Below are positions 26,158-35,207 of a DNA stretch of 64,000 nucleotides, piece by piece. Source of the stretch: Rhodococcoides kyotonense. GTDB taxonomy: Bacteria; Actinomycetota; Actinomycetes; Mycobacteriales; Mycobacteriaceae. The translations under genes were made by a program, and so were the position numbers. The stretch spans positions 90,544-154,543 of the forward strand of contig NZ_FZOW01000015.1 of assembly GCF_900188125.1 (NCBI RefSeq). The letters are read 5' to 3'. The notes beneath the pieces were generated by a model. That model saw only the letters and a program-made list of their open reading frames with translations, was not told the DNA's origin and ran no database searches. Positions within the stretch are counted from its first letter, which is position 1, and each line of letters starts with the position of its first letter.

Positions 26158-27824
26158 TGGTCGACTCGCAGTAACATCGCGCCGCTCGGTGTGAGACCAC
26201 CACTGCTCACCACACCGACGCGCGCACCGAGCACCTGACGGTCGCCGGCCTCACCCCTCAGCTGGCTCACCGCCTCGACGAGCAGACCCATTCCATGAGT
26301 GCGTCCGTGCGACAACTGTCCTCCATTCGTGTTCAGCGGAAGAACACCGTCGCGCGCGATGTTCTTGCCGCCGTCCAGGAAGTCCTTTGCCTCGCCGATT
26401 CCGCAAAATCCGAGCGCCTCGATCCACGACACACAGTTAAAAGTGAACCCGTCGTAGAGTTCGGCGACGTCCACATCGCCTGGGCGTAGATCGGTTCTCG
26501 ACCACAGGTGTGCGGCAGGTCCCAGAACCTGTGGTTCGTGGGTCGAGGTGCTCTGATCCCACTCGAGTCGCTCGAGAATCTGGGTTCCCACAGCCTCCAC
26601 ACGAACGGGGGTTCCAGCCAGGTCGCCAGCGGTATCGGCAGCCGAGACGATTACTGCGACTGCCCCGTCGCAGGGTACGTCGCAATCGTAGAGCCCGAAC
26701 GGACTCGTGATTGCGCGAGCGCCGAGGTAGTCGTCCATAGTGATGAGATCGCGATAGATCGCAGTCGGGTTGAGTGCCGCGTTGGCACGCTGGTTGATGG
26801 CGACCCACCCCAGCGTCTCCCTGGTAGTTCCGTACCTCGAAAAGTGTCGATGAGCGGTCTGCGCCAACGTGTGTGCTGCAGACGTCGCACCGAATGGCAT
26901 CGACCACCCCATTTGGCCGGAGATGCGGCTCATCCCCGGTTGGGCGAGGCTGCCGTCGCGGATTAGTTGGTCGTGTGTGGACTGCCAGACTGTACGGAAG
27001 CACAGAACGTGCCGCGCAAGTCCCGCCGAAACCGCAAGCATTGCGGCAACAACCGAACCGCCGGGCCCGAACGTTTCGCCGCCGCCGTTGTACCAGGTCG
27101 GCTTGATTCGCAGCACGGATTCGACCGCCGTGACGCCACCCTCGCTGTGCCCGGTCTCCACTCCCCCGGCAGGGTACGTCGACAAGCCGTCGATGTCATC
27201 GAAGCTCAGACCTGCGTCGGCGACGGCCCGCTCACATGCCTCGATCGTCAATTCCAATGGGTCTGCCATGAGTCGGCGTCCCATCCGCGACGAACCGATT
27301 CCGCTGAGTACTACATCGTCTTCGAACTTTTTCGTGGACAACATCGGACGGACATGCTTGGCGTAGTCGCCCGGAGCGATCGTGTCCTCGGGCAACTCGA
27401 CGGGTTCCAGCCCACCTGCAATGGGCCGAAACAGCGGAAGCCACACGTCCTCCACGTTCTCGAATACCACTTCCATCGGCATTCCGAGGCGAAGGTCACG
27501 CGGTTCGCACTCGACAAGTCGGGTCGTCAGACGGACCGAAGGATCCTCGTCGAGCGCAACTTCGGCGACGACATACGGCGCCGAAACTCCAGGAATGGCG
27601 AATCGCTCGTTCACTGTGAAGCCGAACAGAATTGCTCTACCCGACAGCACCCGATTCTCGGTATCCGCCCCGCTGCAGTCCGGGCACCGCGGTTTGGGCG
27701 GATGGATCAGTGCTGAACACGACCGGCAAGACTGAACTCTCAACCGCCCGTCGCGTCCCGAGGTCCAGAAGAACTCGGTTTCGGGGAGCACCAGCGGCAA
27801 CAGGTGTGCTAACTCGTCGGGCAT
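26154..27824 (-). CDS. DUF35 (zinc ribbon/OB-fold) fused to thiolase-like lipid-transfer protein (Ltp2-like aldolase)
   Basis: A 556-residue fusion. Residues 1-140 are a DUF35 acyl-CoA-associated domain with a zinc ribbon: C33, C36, C47, C50. From about residue 150 there is a SCP2/thiolase-like domain ending in LNTNGGQLSHGRTHGMG. Where thiolases have the nucleophilic cysteine, this protein has FGPGGSVVAAMLAVSAG, with no cysteine, as in Ltp2-type retro-aldolases. In steroid catabolism the DUF35 domain is part of ChsH2 and recruits Ltp2; here they are one chain. Likely role: retro-aldol cleavage of a beta-hydroxyacyl-CoA made by the MaoC pair at 22.9 kb. AAAGGA precedes the ATG. Confidence 0.85.
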   Translation of the reverse strand: MPDELAHLLPLVLPETEFFWTSGRDGRLRVQSCRSCSALIHPPKPRCPDCSGADTENRVLSGRAILFGFTVNERFAIPGVSAPYVVAEVALDEDPSVRLTTRLVECEPRDLRLGMPMEVVFENVEDVWLPLFRPIAGGLEPVELPEDTIAPGDYAKHVRPMLSTKKFEDDVVLSGIGSSRMGRRLMADPLELTIEACERAVADAGLSFDDIDGLSTYPAGGVETGHSEGGVTAVESVLRIKPTWYNGGGETFGPGGSVVAAMLAVSAGLARHVLCFRTVWQSTHDQLIRDGSLAQPGMSRISGQMGWSMPFGATSAAHTLAQTAHRHFSRYGTTRETLGWVAINQRANAALNPTAIYRDLITMDDYLGARAITSPFGLYDCDVPCDGAVAVIVSAADTAGDLAGTPVRVEAVGTQILERLEWDQSTSTHEPQVLGPAAHLWSRTDLRPGDVDVAELYDGFTFNCVSWIEALGFCGIGEAKDFLDGGKNIARDGVLPLNTNGGQLSHGRTHGMGLLVEAVSQLRGEAGDRQVLGARVGVVSSGGLTPSGAMLLRVDQ

Positions 27825-27908
27825 GTCTTTTCCTTTGGACGACGGCGTTCGAAACCGGCGGTCGGACCCCGAACCGGCAAGAGGTCGTTGAATGTAAGAG
27901 ACCTGAGA

Positions 27909-29378
27909 TCACAGCAAGCGCCGCAGAAGCTTTCCCGTGTCGGTGCGAGGAAGTTCATCGTGAAAGATGACGTCGTCCGGTGTTTTGGACGACCGAAGCT
28001 TCGACCGAACCCAGGCACGTACATCATCCACCGACAGCGTCTTGCCGGGATAGAGTACGACGTGGGCAGCGATGCGCTGGCCCCAGTCGTCGTCGGCAAC
28101 ACCGACAACACCTGCGTCCGAGACGAATTCGTGCGCCACGATCGACTCCTCGATCTCGGCCGGTGCGATGTTCTCACCGCCGCGGATGATCGTGTCGTCC
28201 ATGCGTCCCTCGATGAACACGTACCCGCCGCCGTCCACGTACGCCTGATCGCGGGTGTGAAACCAACCGTCATCGGACAAAAGGCTTCCTTTGCCGAGGT
28301 ATTCGCCCGATACCTGGGGGCCTCTGACGCGTAACTCGCCGCGGATGTTGGCTTCGCACTGATTGCCGTCTTCGTCGAACACTCCGATGGTGACGCCCGG
28401 AACAGGCCTACCCACGGATCCCAACCGCGCGCGCACGGCAGGATCCCCGGAGGCGAACGCCTCACGATGCTCGTCCGGTCCCAGCAACGCGATTGTCGAT
28501 GCAGTCTCCGTCAGACCGTACGCGTTGACGAAGCCAGTGTTCGGAAACGCGTCGAGAGCCTGCGCCAGTACTGTCACGGGCATCCGTGCTCCACCGTATG
28601 AGATCGCCAGTACTGGAGGCGATTTCTGCTCGTGTTCCGTCAGGTAGTCGCAAATTCGTGCAAGCATCGTGGGAACGACCATGGAGTGAGTAACTCCTTC
28701 GGAATCGGCCATGTCCAACCACACTTCCGGATCGAAGCGATCGAGATAGACCAGCCGCCGCCCGGCGTACAGGTTCGAGAGTAAGTTCGCCACCGCGGCG
28801 ATATGATACGGCGGAACACTCACCAAGCTGGCCTGTGATGGACCGCCAGCGCCGAACTCGACCGTCCCCAGTATGTAGGAGACGAGGTGGCGATTTCGCA
28901 GCACGGCCGCCTTCGGTGCCGCTGTGGTTCCGCTGGTGTACAACAGGACCGCGATGGCCTCTGCGTCCATATCGCGATCTTCCAGTGGCGCCGTTGTCGC
29001 GGCCGCATCCAACCACTCGTTGGGTCCGTATACAGCGCCCGCCGTAGTGACTCGACCCGGCTTGTCCGCGATCACAATCGGACGTTCGAAGCTACCGACC
29101 AGCTCGGCCAATTTGTCGTCGGCCAGCCGGTAATTCAGAGGCACGAATGGAATCCCAGCTCGGGCAGCCGCGAAGAGTGCCACGGGAAGAGCCACACCGT
29201 TGACACCGATGAAGAGAATTGCGTCCGACTCTGCCTCGACTGCGAGTCGAGCACCTCCGCCTGCCATCGATCCCAACTCGCCGTAAGTTGCACGACGAAT
29301 ACGGTTGGAGTGCTCGACAATTGCGGTTTCGTCGGGCCAGCTTGCCGCTGCCATCGACAGTAACATTGCGACGTTCAC
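27909..29378 (-). CDS. Acyl-CoA synthetase (AMP-forming)
   Basis: A 489-residue ANL-superfamily ligase. LLYTSGTTAAPKAAVLRN is the phosphate-binding loop, NAYGLTETAS the adenine motif, GWFHTRDQAYVDGGGYVFI and GRMDDTIIRGGENIAP the hinge region, and RTDTGKLLRRLL carries the catalytic lysine at the C-terminus. I chose GTG at 29378: GAAGGG lies upstream and the frame before it runs into the preceding gene. It activates a carboxylic acid as the CoA thioester. It sits in the 30.6-23.9 kb operon just before the DUF35-thiolase fusion. Confidence 0.9.
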   Translation of the reverse strand: MNVAMLLSMAAASWPDETAIVEHSNRIRRATYGELGSMAGGGARLAVEAESDAILFIGVNGVALPVALFAAARAGIPFVPLNYRLADDKLAELVGSFERPIVIADKPGRVTTAGAVYGPNEWLDAAATTAPLEDRDMDAEAIAVLLYTSGTTAAPKAAVLRNRHLVSYILGTVEFGAGGPSQASLVSVPPYHIAAVANLLSNLYAGRRLVYLDRFDPEVWLDMADSEGVTHSMVVPTMLARICDYLTEHEQKSPPVLAISYGGARMPVTVLAQALDAFPNTGFVNAYGLTETASTIALLGPDEHREAFASGDPAVRARLGSVGRPVPGVTIGVFDEDGNQCEANIRGELRVRGPQVSGEYLGKGSLLSDDGWFHTRDQAYVDGGGYVFIEGRMDDTIIRGGENIAPAEIEESIVAHEFVSDAGVVGVADDDWGQRIAAHVVLYPGKTLSVDDVRAWVRSKLRSSKTPDDVIFHDELPRTDTGKLLRRLL

Positions 29379-29416
29379 GTGTGCGCCCTTCGGCCGGTTA
29401 GTGATGAATCGGACGG

Positions 29417-29725
29417 TCAGTCGGATGCAGGCAACGGCTTCGGCGCCTTGAGCTGAAGAGGTCGGTCGCCGAGCGAGAGTCGACCGGCACCTGGGCTGAC
29501 GCACAGCACCTCGACTGTGCCGTCCGCGTCCTCGTAGCGCTTCCCCATGTCAACTTTGGCTCCGTCGGACGGGCCACCTGAGGCGGGAACGAGATCCTCG
29601 CCGTCACGCACCAGAACGACTCCGTCGCAGGCGATGTCGGCATCGCCCTTGCCCGCCCGCACTACGACTACCTGCACTGTGGACACTCGGCTACGCAACC
29701 GCTCGCCGACCTTGTACTCAGCCAT
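29417..29725 (-). CDS. Conserved-looking 102-residue protein of unknown function
   Basis: A small soluble protein with many short beta-like stretches (TVQVVVVRAGKGDADIACDG; YEDADGTVEVLCVSPGAG). Two cysteines, no membrane segment, no motif I recognise. GGAGG lies upstream of its ATG, and its start overlaps the end of the upstream hydrolase by 8 bases, so it is clearly part of the operon. Its position between hydrolase and CoA ligase suggests a helper role for acyl-CoA chemistry, but that is only context. Confidence 0.75.
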   Translation of the reverse strand: MAEYKVGERLRSRVSTVQVVVVRAGKGDADIACDGVVLVRDGEDLVPASGGPSDGAKVDMGKRYEDADGTVEVLCVSPGAGRLSLGDRPLQLKAPKPLPASD

Positions 29726-30605
29726 GTGAATCCTCCAATAGTTTTTCGTTTCGGCCGGCCGATTGTCGGCTCAGCACACATTCCTCGACGAACGCGAGGA
29801 CTTTCAAGTGGTAGGCCAGTGCGGCGTTCCCCAAACTGACGTTGTGACCGGAACCGATCTGTTCATCGACTTCGGTCCGCACCGAGGCCGTGAACAGCGA
29901 CGACATTCCGACCAGGCCCGGTTCGCCGGACTGCCACCAGGATTCGTGATCACCCAGCGAGATACGGACGGGGACCGAAACATTCGGGGCAGACCGTGCG
30001 AATTCGGCCGGCCAGGCAAGCGCATCCTCGCCGTCGTACGCCGGAGCCCGACTGGATACAGGTTCTTGCTGCGGGTAGAGTCCCGCCGGTTGCCACAGCA
30101 ATTCCCGCAGCAGGCCGGCGGCCTGCTCGACGTCACTTGTTCCCAACCTGCGTACAGCGTCGGAACGTCGGTTGTGACGAATGCCGGTTCCCGCCATCTC
30201 GATTCCGAGGAGATCCGAACCCCGAGGGTCGACCGCCATGCGAAGGGCGAGGACACAGCCTTGGGAGTGACCGACGAGAAAGCAACCCGCGCCCCGGTCG
30301 AGACCCTGCAACGCAGAATCGACGACACCGTACGACAGTGCAACCTGACGATCGGGATCGATCCGCTCACCGAGCATCTCCCGCGAACTGCCGTAACCCG
30401 GCCGGTGCGGTGCGATCACAGAGAAGCCGAGCGACGCGCCCACCTGCATCAACGAGTGCCTCGAATGACCGGGAGCGTCGAAATAGTCCGGCCGTGATGC
30501 GCCACCGTGCCATGCCACCACTACAGCCCGAGGGTCCGGAACCGAAGACACTAGCCCGGACATCGGTATACCGTCCACGTCCACCTGGAAGTTCTCCGGA
30601 ATCAC
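29718..30605 (-). CDS. Alpha/beta hydrolase
   Basis: A 295-residue alpha/beta-hydrolase. WHGGASRPDYFD is the oxyanion-hole region, LVGHSQGCVLAL the nucleophile elbow with the catalytic serine (GHSQG), and SGHNVSLG near the C-terminus the catalytic histidine. It hydrolyses an ester, lactone or C-C bond. I used the GTG at 30605 because AAAGGAG lies directly upstream; the open frame to 30668 has no ribosome site. First gene of the 30.6-23.9 kb operon, with a motif-1 site in the divergent promoter region. Confidence 0.85.
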   Translation of the reverse strand: MIPENFQVDVDGIPMSGLVSSVPDPRAVVVAWHGGASRPDYFDAPGHSRHSLMQVGASLGFSVIAPHRPGYGSSREMLGERIDPDRQVALSYGVVDSALQGLDRGAGCFLVGHSQGCVLALRMAVDPRGSDLLGIEMAGTGIRHNRRSDAVRRLGTSDVEQAAGLLRELLWQPAGLYPQQEPVSSRAPAYDGEDALAWPAEFARSAPNVSVPVRISLGDHESWWQSGEPGLVGMSSLFTASVRTEVDEQIGSGHNVSLGNAALAYHLKVLAFVEECVLSRQSAGRNEKLLEDSHG

Positions 30606-30708
30606 GCCTTCTCCTTTCACCGTTCGCAGACAATCGTGGCCGTTCAAATAGTGATCCGACCGGCCCACAGTCCGAACCGGACCGCCTGGAACCGCTGGAT
30701 CATTTTCC

Positions 30709-30722
30709 TGAGCGTCCGTTCA
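30709..30722. promoter_or_regulatory. Operator-like site, motif 1
   Basis: TGAGCgtccGTTCA, one mismatch from TGAAY-N4-RTTCA. It lies in the 164-base divergent region between the hydrolase (minus, 30605) and the SDR (plus, 30770). Confidence 0.5.
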
Positions 30723-30769
30723 TTTTTTTGTAGACTAGCATGATCGTAGAAGACCGAAAGGTGAAACGA

Positions 30770-31528
30770 ATGTTCGAGTCGAACGGCAAAGTAGCTCTGA
30801 TCACTGGCGCCGGGCGAGGAGTCGGCGCCGCTGTCGCAGAGATGCTGGCAGCACACGGTGCACTCGTTGCGGTGAACGACCTCAACCCCGACAGGGCGGC
30901 TTCGATGGTGGAGCGGATCGAGTCCGAGGGAGGCCGAGCTGTCGCGGTGCCGGGAGACATCGCCGCCTACACTTCGGTCGAAGAAATTTTCCATCGCATC
31001 GCTTCGACGCTCGGGCCGGTCGATTTCCTCGTGAACAACGCCGGTATCCCAACCGCAGGAATCGAGCTGAGCTATTTCGCGGACACACGGCCCTCGGATT
31101 GGCAACCACTGCTGCAGGTCAACGTCGCCGGTGTCCTGAATTGCTGCCACCTGGCCGTGCCGGCGATGATCGAGAGGAAATGGGGACGCATCATTTCTAT
31201 CTCCTCGGACTCGGCACGAACCGGTGAATCGATGATGGCCGTGTATGCCGCATCGAAGGCCGCAGGAGTAGGCCTGATCCGATCACTGTCCAAGGAGCTC
31301 GGGCCTCACGGGATTACCTGCAATACACTGTCTTTGGGCACAATTGCCAGTGAGGACACTCGATCGTCTGATCCCGAAAAGGTGGACCGTCACCTGCGCC
31401 GCTACCCGATGCGACGTCTCGGTACCGGCGATGACGTTGCTGCGGCCGTACTGTGGCTGGCCTCCGAATCAGGTGGATGGACCACAGGACAGACGATTCC
31501 GGTCAACGGCGGTTTCGCCGCCGGCTGA
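30770..31528 (+). CDS. SDR family oxidoreductase
   Basis: A 252-residue classical SDR: TGAGRGVGAAVAEMLAAHG, NNAGIP, SISSDSARTGE with the serine, and the catalytic YAASK. The C-terminus TTGQTIPVNGG is typical. I chose the ATG at 30770 (GAAAGG upstream); the frame is open from 30740. It is likely a 3-hydroxyacyl-CoA or alcohol dehydrogenase in the same pathway. It ends 22 bases from a convergent acyl-CoA dehydrogenase gene. Confidence 0.9.
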   Translation: MFESNGKVALITGAGRGVGAAVAEMLAAHGALVAVNDLNPDRAASMVERIESEGGRAVAVPGDIAAYTSVEEIFHRIASTLGPVDFLVNNAGIPTAGIELSYFADTRPSDWQPLLQVNVAGVLNCCHLAVPAMIERKWGRIISISSDSARTGESMMAVYAASKAAGVGLIRSLSKELGPHGITCNTLSLGTIASEDTRSSDPEKVDRHLRRYPMRRLGTGDDVAAAVLWLASESGGWTTGQTIPVNGGFAAG

Positions 31529-31549
31529 CCGGAATCGCAGGGCTCCAGC

Positions 31550-32719
31550 TCACCCGAATTTCGGCGCCCGAGGCAGGCGAAGATTGTGCTGCGCAACGAT
31601 GTTGCGCGCGATGTCGGTGGTGCCGCCGTAGATGGCAGTGCCCTGAGCGAAGCGATGACTCCACTCCAACTCACCGTCCTCGACTGCGCCTTCCGCACCT
31701 CGCGGTAACAGCGCAACCGGACCTACGAGGTCCAGAAGTTCTGCGCTCCTGGAGATGAGTAGTTCCGAAGAAATGACACGGCCCATCGGCCCAGGGACGT
31801 TACGGATCAACTCGACATCGGTGGCGATCTCGGCGAGTTTGTACTTGACGAGCACGTCGTCGAGCGGAGTGCCGCCATCCGGCGCTGTCGCGTTGGCCCA
31901 CGACGTGGCGTGCCACAAAAGCTTCTGCAACGTCCAGCCATAGGTCGACCCATTGAGTTCGGAATATCCGTCGGCCTCCAGCACACCGTGCTCCACCTCG
32001 AGCGGCGCGCTCATGACGGCCCAGCCCTGGTCGACCGGTCCGAGGCGGTGGTCGTCGCCGACGAATACGTTGTCGTAGAAGACCGCGTTGGTGCGTTCGC
32101 CACCGAGCGTGTGTACCGGCTGGATTTCGACGCCGGGTCTGTCGAGCGGTACGAGGAAGATTGTGATGCCGCGATGCTTGGGTGCATCGGGATTACTGCG
32201 GGTGACCAAGATGCTGTACTGGCAGTTGTGTGCACCTGTGGTGAACATCTTCGCTCCGTTGATGATCCAACCGTCATCGGTGCGCGTTGCACGTGTACGC
32301 ACGCCCGCCAGGTCCGAACCTCCGTCCGGTTCGGTGTACCCCAGGCAGATATTGATGTCACCGGCCGCAACGCCGGGCAACACTTTCTCTCGCAACGTGT
32401 CGGAACCGTAGGCTCGTACCACCGGCACCGTCATCGCCGTCGTGGACAGAGTTACGTCCGGAACATCTCGGCGACGCCGTTCGGTTGTGAGGATCGCCTC
32501 GCGGACGGGATCCAAGCCGGCGCCACCCTCCTCTACGGACCACGTTGGAAGTATCCAACCACGCTCCCCCAGCGCCTTGTGCAACGCGTGATTGTGACCC
32601 GAACCGGTACGGCGTTCTTCCTCGAACACCTCTTCGGTTGCATGTTCGTCGAAGAAGTCGCTGACTTCGCGCCAGAACGCGCGCTGAGCTTCGGTCAACT
32701 CGATTTTTCCAAAATCCAT
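31550..32719 (-). CDS. Acyl-CoA dehydrogenase, larger subunit type
   Basis: A 389-residue flavoprotein. CLGYTEPDGGSDLAGVRTRA is the FAD/substrate loop, GAKMFTTGAHNCQY the following strand, and YGGTTDIARNIVAQ the C-terminal FAD signature. GGGAG precedes the ATG. It is 26 bases downstream of a second, shorter acyl-CoA dehydrogenase, the arrangement of two-gene alpha2-beta2 enzymes such as FadE26-27 and FadE28-29 in steroid degradation. Confidence 0.93.
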   Translation of the reverse strand: MDFGKIELTEAQRAFWREVSDFFDEHATEEVFEEERRTGSGHNHALHKALGERGWILPTWSVEEGGAGLDPVREAILTTERRRRDVPDVTLSTTAMTVPVVRAYGSDTLREKVLPGVAAGDINICLGYTEPDGGSDLAGVRTRATRTDDGWIINGAKMFTTGAHNCQYSILVTRSNPDAPKHRGITIFLVPLDRPGVEIQPVHTLGGERTNAVFYDNVFVGDDHRLGPVDQGWAVMSAPLEVEHGVLEADGYSELNGSTYGWTLQKLLWHATSWANATAPDGGTPLDDVLVKYKLAEIATDVELIRNVPGPMGRVISSELLISRSAELLDLVGPVALLPRGAEGAVEDGELEWSHRFAQGTAIYGGTTDIARNIVAQHNLRLPRAPKFG

Positions 32720-32745
32720 CTGAGGATCTCCCTGTCAGCGGATGG

Positions 32746-33798
32746 TCAGATGCCCGAGGGCATCGGAAGTGAATCGGCAACCGCGAGGAGTTCGCCTGCA
32801 GGCCGTCCCGCCAGCAGAGGCCATCCTTTCGCACGCCGAAAATGCAATGTCATATCGGACTCGGTCGTGAAGCCGAACCCACCCTGAACATGGATACCGA
32901 CGGTTGAGGCCTTCGTCGCGGCCGCGCAAGCCGACACGTAGGCCTTTGGAACCAGTTCTCGTGCGGCCTCGGGCTCATATTCCACATACCAGGCTGCTTT
33001 GCGAACGAGATTGCGGCTGCCGGTCGCAAGAATCGCGGCATCGACCAACGAGTGCGATATTGCCTGGAAGGTACCGATGAATTGCCCGAACGCTTTTCGA
33101 CTGCTGGCAAAGTCGACACCGAGCCCCACCGTGGCATCCGCGGATCCGGTCAGCGCGGCAGCAGTCAACAACTTCCATACCCTGACCGCTTCGGTGAATG
33201 CGGCAACCGCATCGTCACCCTGAGCCAGAGTTTCGACGTCGTCTCCGATCGTCCACCAGGCGGCAGGCTGCCCTCCCAGGTTGGCCGCCTGCTCCACACC
33301 ATCCGGGGCAGGCACCACAACCAACTCGTCCCCGCGCAGTGCGAGTGCAGCCTGTGCAATAGCACCGGCAGGCACCAGCTGTCGAGCTCTGTCCGGGTGA
33401 AGTGCGACGGTCAGCACGGTCTCACCCGACAGCAGTGGTCCCAGGAGCTCATCCGATCGGCCCGCAGGCAACGCAGCCAAGAGGCGCGCTGCCGCAATCG
33501 CGTCGACCATCGGAATGGGAGCAAGCGATGCGCCATATTGCTCAGCGACAAGCACCAGGTCCACAACGGTCGCTCCGTCACCTCCCCTGGACTCGGGGAC
33601 GGCCATAGTGACAACACCGATGTTCGATGCCTTTGCCCACAGGACCGGGTCGTATCCGAGCGGCTCGGCAGCCCGAACTACAGAACTCGACGCGACGCTC
33701 TGGAAAAAGTCGACGAAAACCTCCCGGACCGCTTCTTGTTGTTCGTCCAACGAATAATCGTTGCGTCGTAATTCCTGCGGAAGCAGATCCCTCACCAC
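32746..33798 (-). CDS. Acyl-CoA dehydrogenase, partner subunit
   Basis: A 350-residue acyl-CoA-dehydrogenase-like protein with weaker conservation. It has VPESRGGDGATVVDLVLVAE and the C-terminal GIHVQGGFGFTTESDMTLHF, with no clear YGGTTDI motif. This is usual for the second subunit of heterotetrameric enzymes. The frame is open to 33855, but the motif-1 palindrome at 33820-33833 would then be coding, so I prefer the GTG at 33798 (33795 is also possible). It is transcribed just before its partner at 31550. Confidence 0.88.
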   Translation of the reverse strand: MVRDLLPQELRRNDYSLDEQQEAVREVFVDFFQSVASSSVVRAAEPLGYDPVLWAKASNIGVVTMAVPESRGGDGATVVDLVLVAEQYGASLAPIPMVDAIAAARLLAALPAGRSDELLGPLLSGETVLTVALHPDRARQLVPAGAIAQAALALRGDELVVVPAPDGVEQAANLGGQPAAWWTIGDDVETLAQGDDAVAAFTEAVRVWKLLTAAALTGSADATVGLGVDFASSRKAFGQFIGTFQAISHSLVDAAILATGSRNLVRKAAWYVEYEPEAARELVPKAYVSACAAATKASTVGIHVQGGFGFTTESDMTLHFRRAKGWPLLAGRPAGELLAVADSLPMPSGI

Positions 33799-33819
33799 AT
33801 CACCAACTTCGACTTGTTC

Positions 33820-33833
33820 TGAACAATCGTTCA
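33820..33833. promoter_or_regulatory. Operator-like site, motif 1 (perfect palindrome arms)
   Basis: TGAACaatcGTTCA, 22 bases upstream of the acyl-CoA dehydrogenase pair. With the site at 33928 it covers both promoters of this divergent region. Confidence 0.7.
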
Positions 33834-33927
33834 AACAGTTGTAGCACAAACACATTGAGATCGGCAGCGATTCGGCAACAGTTCGCGAACTGGAGAAACA
33901 GAAGAGTCATTGATTAATTCAATTCCC

Positions 33928-33941
33928 TGAACTAACGTTCA
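33928..33941. promoter_or_regulatory. Operator-like site, motif 1 (perfect palindrome arms)
   Basis: TGAACtaacGTTCA (flanked by C and G, extending the palindrome), 58 bases upstream of the thiolase ATG. Confidence 0.7.
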
Positions 33942-33998
33942 GAGAAGTTCGTTGCGGGATCGTTTCGATGCCCGAACGCTCGACCGAATCGAGGAAAC

Positions 33999-35171
33999 AT
34001 GAACGACGCAGTGATCGTCAGCGCGGTCCGCACCCCCATTGGCACAGCGTTCAAGGGCACCTTGGCCGCCACCCCCGCCGAAGATCTCGCGGTTCACATT
34101 CTCACGGAGTCCATTCGTCGGTCGTCTCTACCGCCGGAGTCGATCGACGACGTCATCTTTGCCGAATCCATGTACGGAGGCGGTGACCTCGCCAGACATG
34201 CCGCAGTAGCCGCAGGCCTCACCAGAGTGCCAGGGCAGGCGGTAAACCGACATTGCGCGGGGAGTCTGACCGCCGTCGGCAACGCGGCAGGTTCGCTTCG
34301 ATCAGGAATGGACGAGGTCATCGTCGCAGGCGGAGTGAACTCCAGCTCACTGACGCCCAAGGTTATCTGGGCGATTCCGGGAACGAACCGGACCGAAACC
34401 CGAATCGCGCCGACATTTCCGTACACCGAGGACGCTGCAGACGACACATCGCTGTCCGTCGGATGGAATCTTGCACAAAAATACAATCTGTCCCGCGAGC
34501 GCATGGACGCCTGGGCCGTGCGCTCTCACGAGCGGGCGGTGGCGGCGATCGACGCCGGAAAATTCGACGACGAAATCGCGCCGATCAAGGTCACGACCAT
34601 GGATGGTTCGGTCGTCGAGTTTGCAGTCGACGAGCACCCGCGGCGCACCACGACCCTGGAGAAGGCGGCCAGGATCAAACCCGTCCACCCCGAGATCGAC
34701 GGATTTTCGATCACGGCCGCGAACGCCAGCGGCGTCAACGACGCCGCCGCAGCCCTGACTCTCACCACCGCAGCGAATGCCGCCGCGCATGGGCTGCAGT
34801 CGCTCGGAACCGTGCGAGCCTGGGCATCGGTCGGCGTCGAACCGAAGTACACCGGCGACGGAAGCTTGATGGTCATTCCGATCGTCCTCGAGCGAGCCGG
34901 TCTGCGGCCACAGGACGTTCACCTCTGGGAAATCAACGAGGCCTTTGCGTCCGTGCCTGTCTCGGTGTGCCAGGAGCTGGGGCTCGACGAGCAGATAGTC
35001 AACATTTATGGCAGCGGATGCAGCCTCGGACATCCGATTGCCGCAAGTGGCGCTCGAATGCTCACGACACTCGCACACGAACTCCGTCGGCGCGGAGGCG
35101 GGATCGGTGTTGCCGCAATGTGTGCGGGCGGCGGTCAGGGCGGCGCGGTCGTCATCGAAGTTCAGAGCTGA
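33999..35171 (+). CDS. Acetyl-CoA C-acyltransferase (thiolase)
   Basis: A 390-residue biosynthetic/degradative thiolase. NRHCAGSLTAVGNAAGSL carries the nucleophilic cysteine near residue 85, NEAFAS the conserved Asn-Glu, GHPIAASGARM the catalytic histidine, and MCAGGGQGGAVV the second cysteine. It cleaves 3-ketoacyl-CoA with CoA. GAGG lies before the ATG. First gene of a plus-strand operon (thiolase, SDR, DoxX, MFS, enoyl-CoA hydratase). Confidence 0.95.
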   Translation: MNDAVIVSAVRTPIGTAFKGTLAATPAEDLAVHILTESIRRSSLPPESIDDVIFAESMYGGGDLARHAAVAAGLTRVPGQAVNRHCAGSLTAVGNAAGSLRSGMDEVIVAGGVNSSSLTPKVIWAIPGTNRTETRIAPTFPYTEDAADDTSLSVGWNLAQKYNLSRERMDAWAVRSHERAVAAIDAGKFDDEIAPIKVTTMDGSVVEFAVDEHPRRTTTLEKAARIKPVHPEIDGFSITAANASGVNDAAAALTLTTAANAAAHGLQSLGTVRAWASVGVEPKYTGDGSLMVIPIVLERAGLRPQDVHLWEINEAFASVPVSVCQELGLDEQIVNIYGSGCSLGHPIAASGARMLTTLAHELRRRGGGIGVAAMCAGGGQGGAVVIEVQS

Positions 35172-35207
35172 ACCAGCGACTCCCAGCACCGTCAAACAAG
35201 GAGAATC

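Noticed and set aside
33799..33855. ATG start at 33855 for the acyl-CoA dehydrogenase partner subunit
   Set aside because: The added residues (MCLCYNCLNDCSEQ) are unlike the family, and the stretch contains a perfect motif-1 operator, so a downstream GTG start is more likely.
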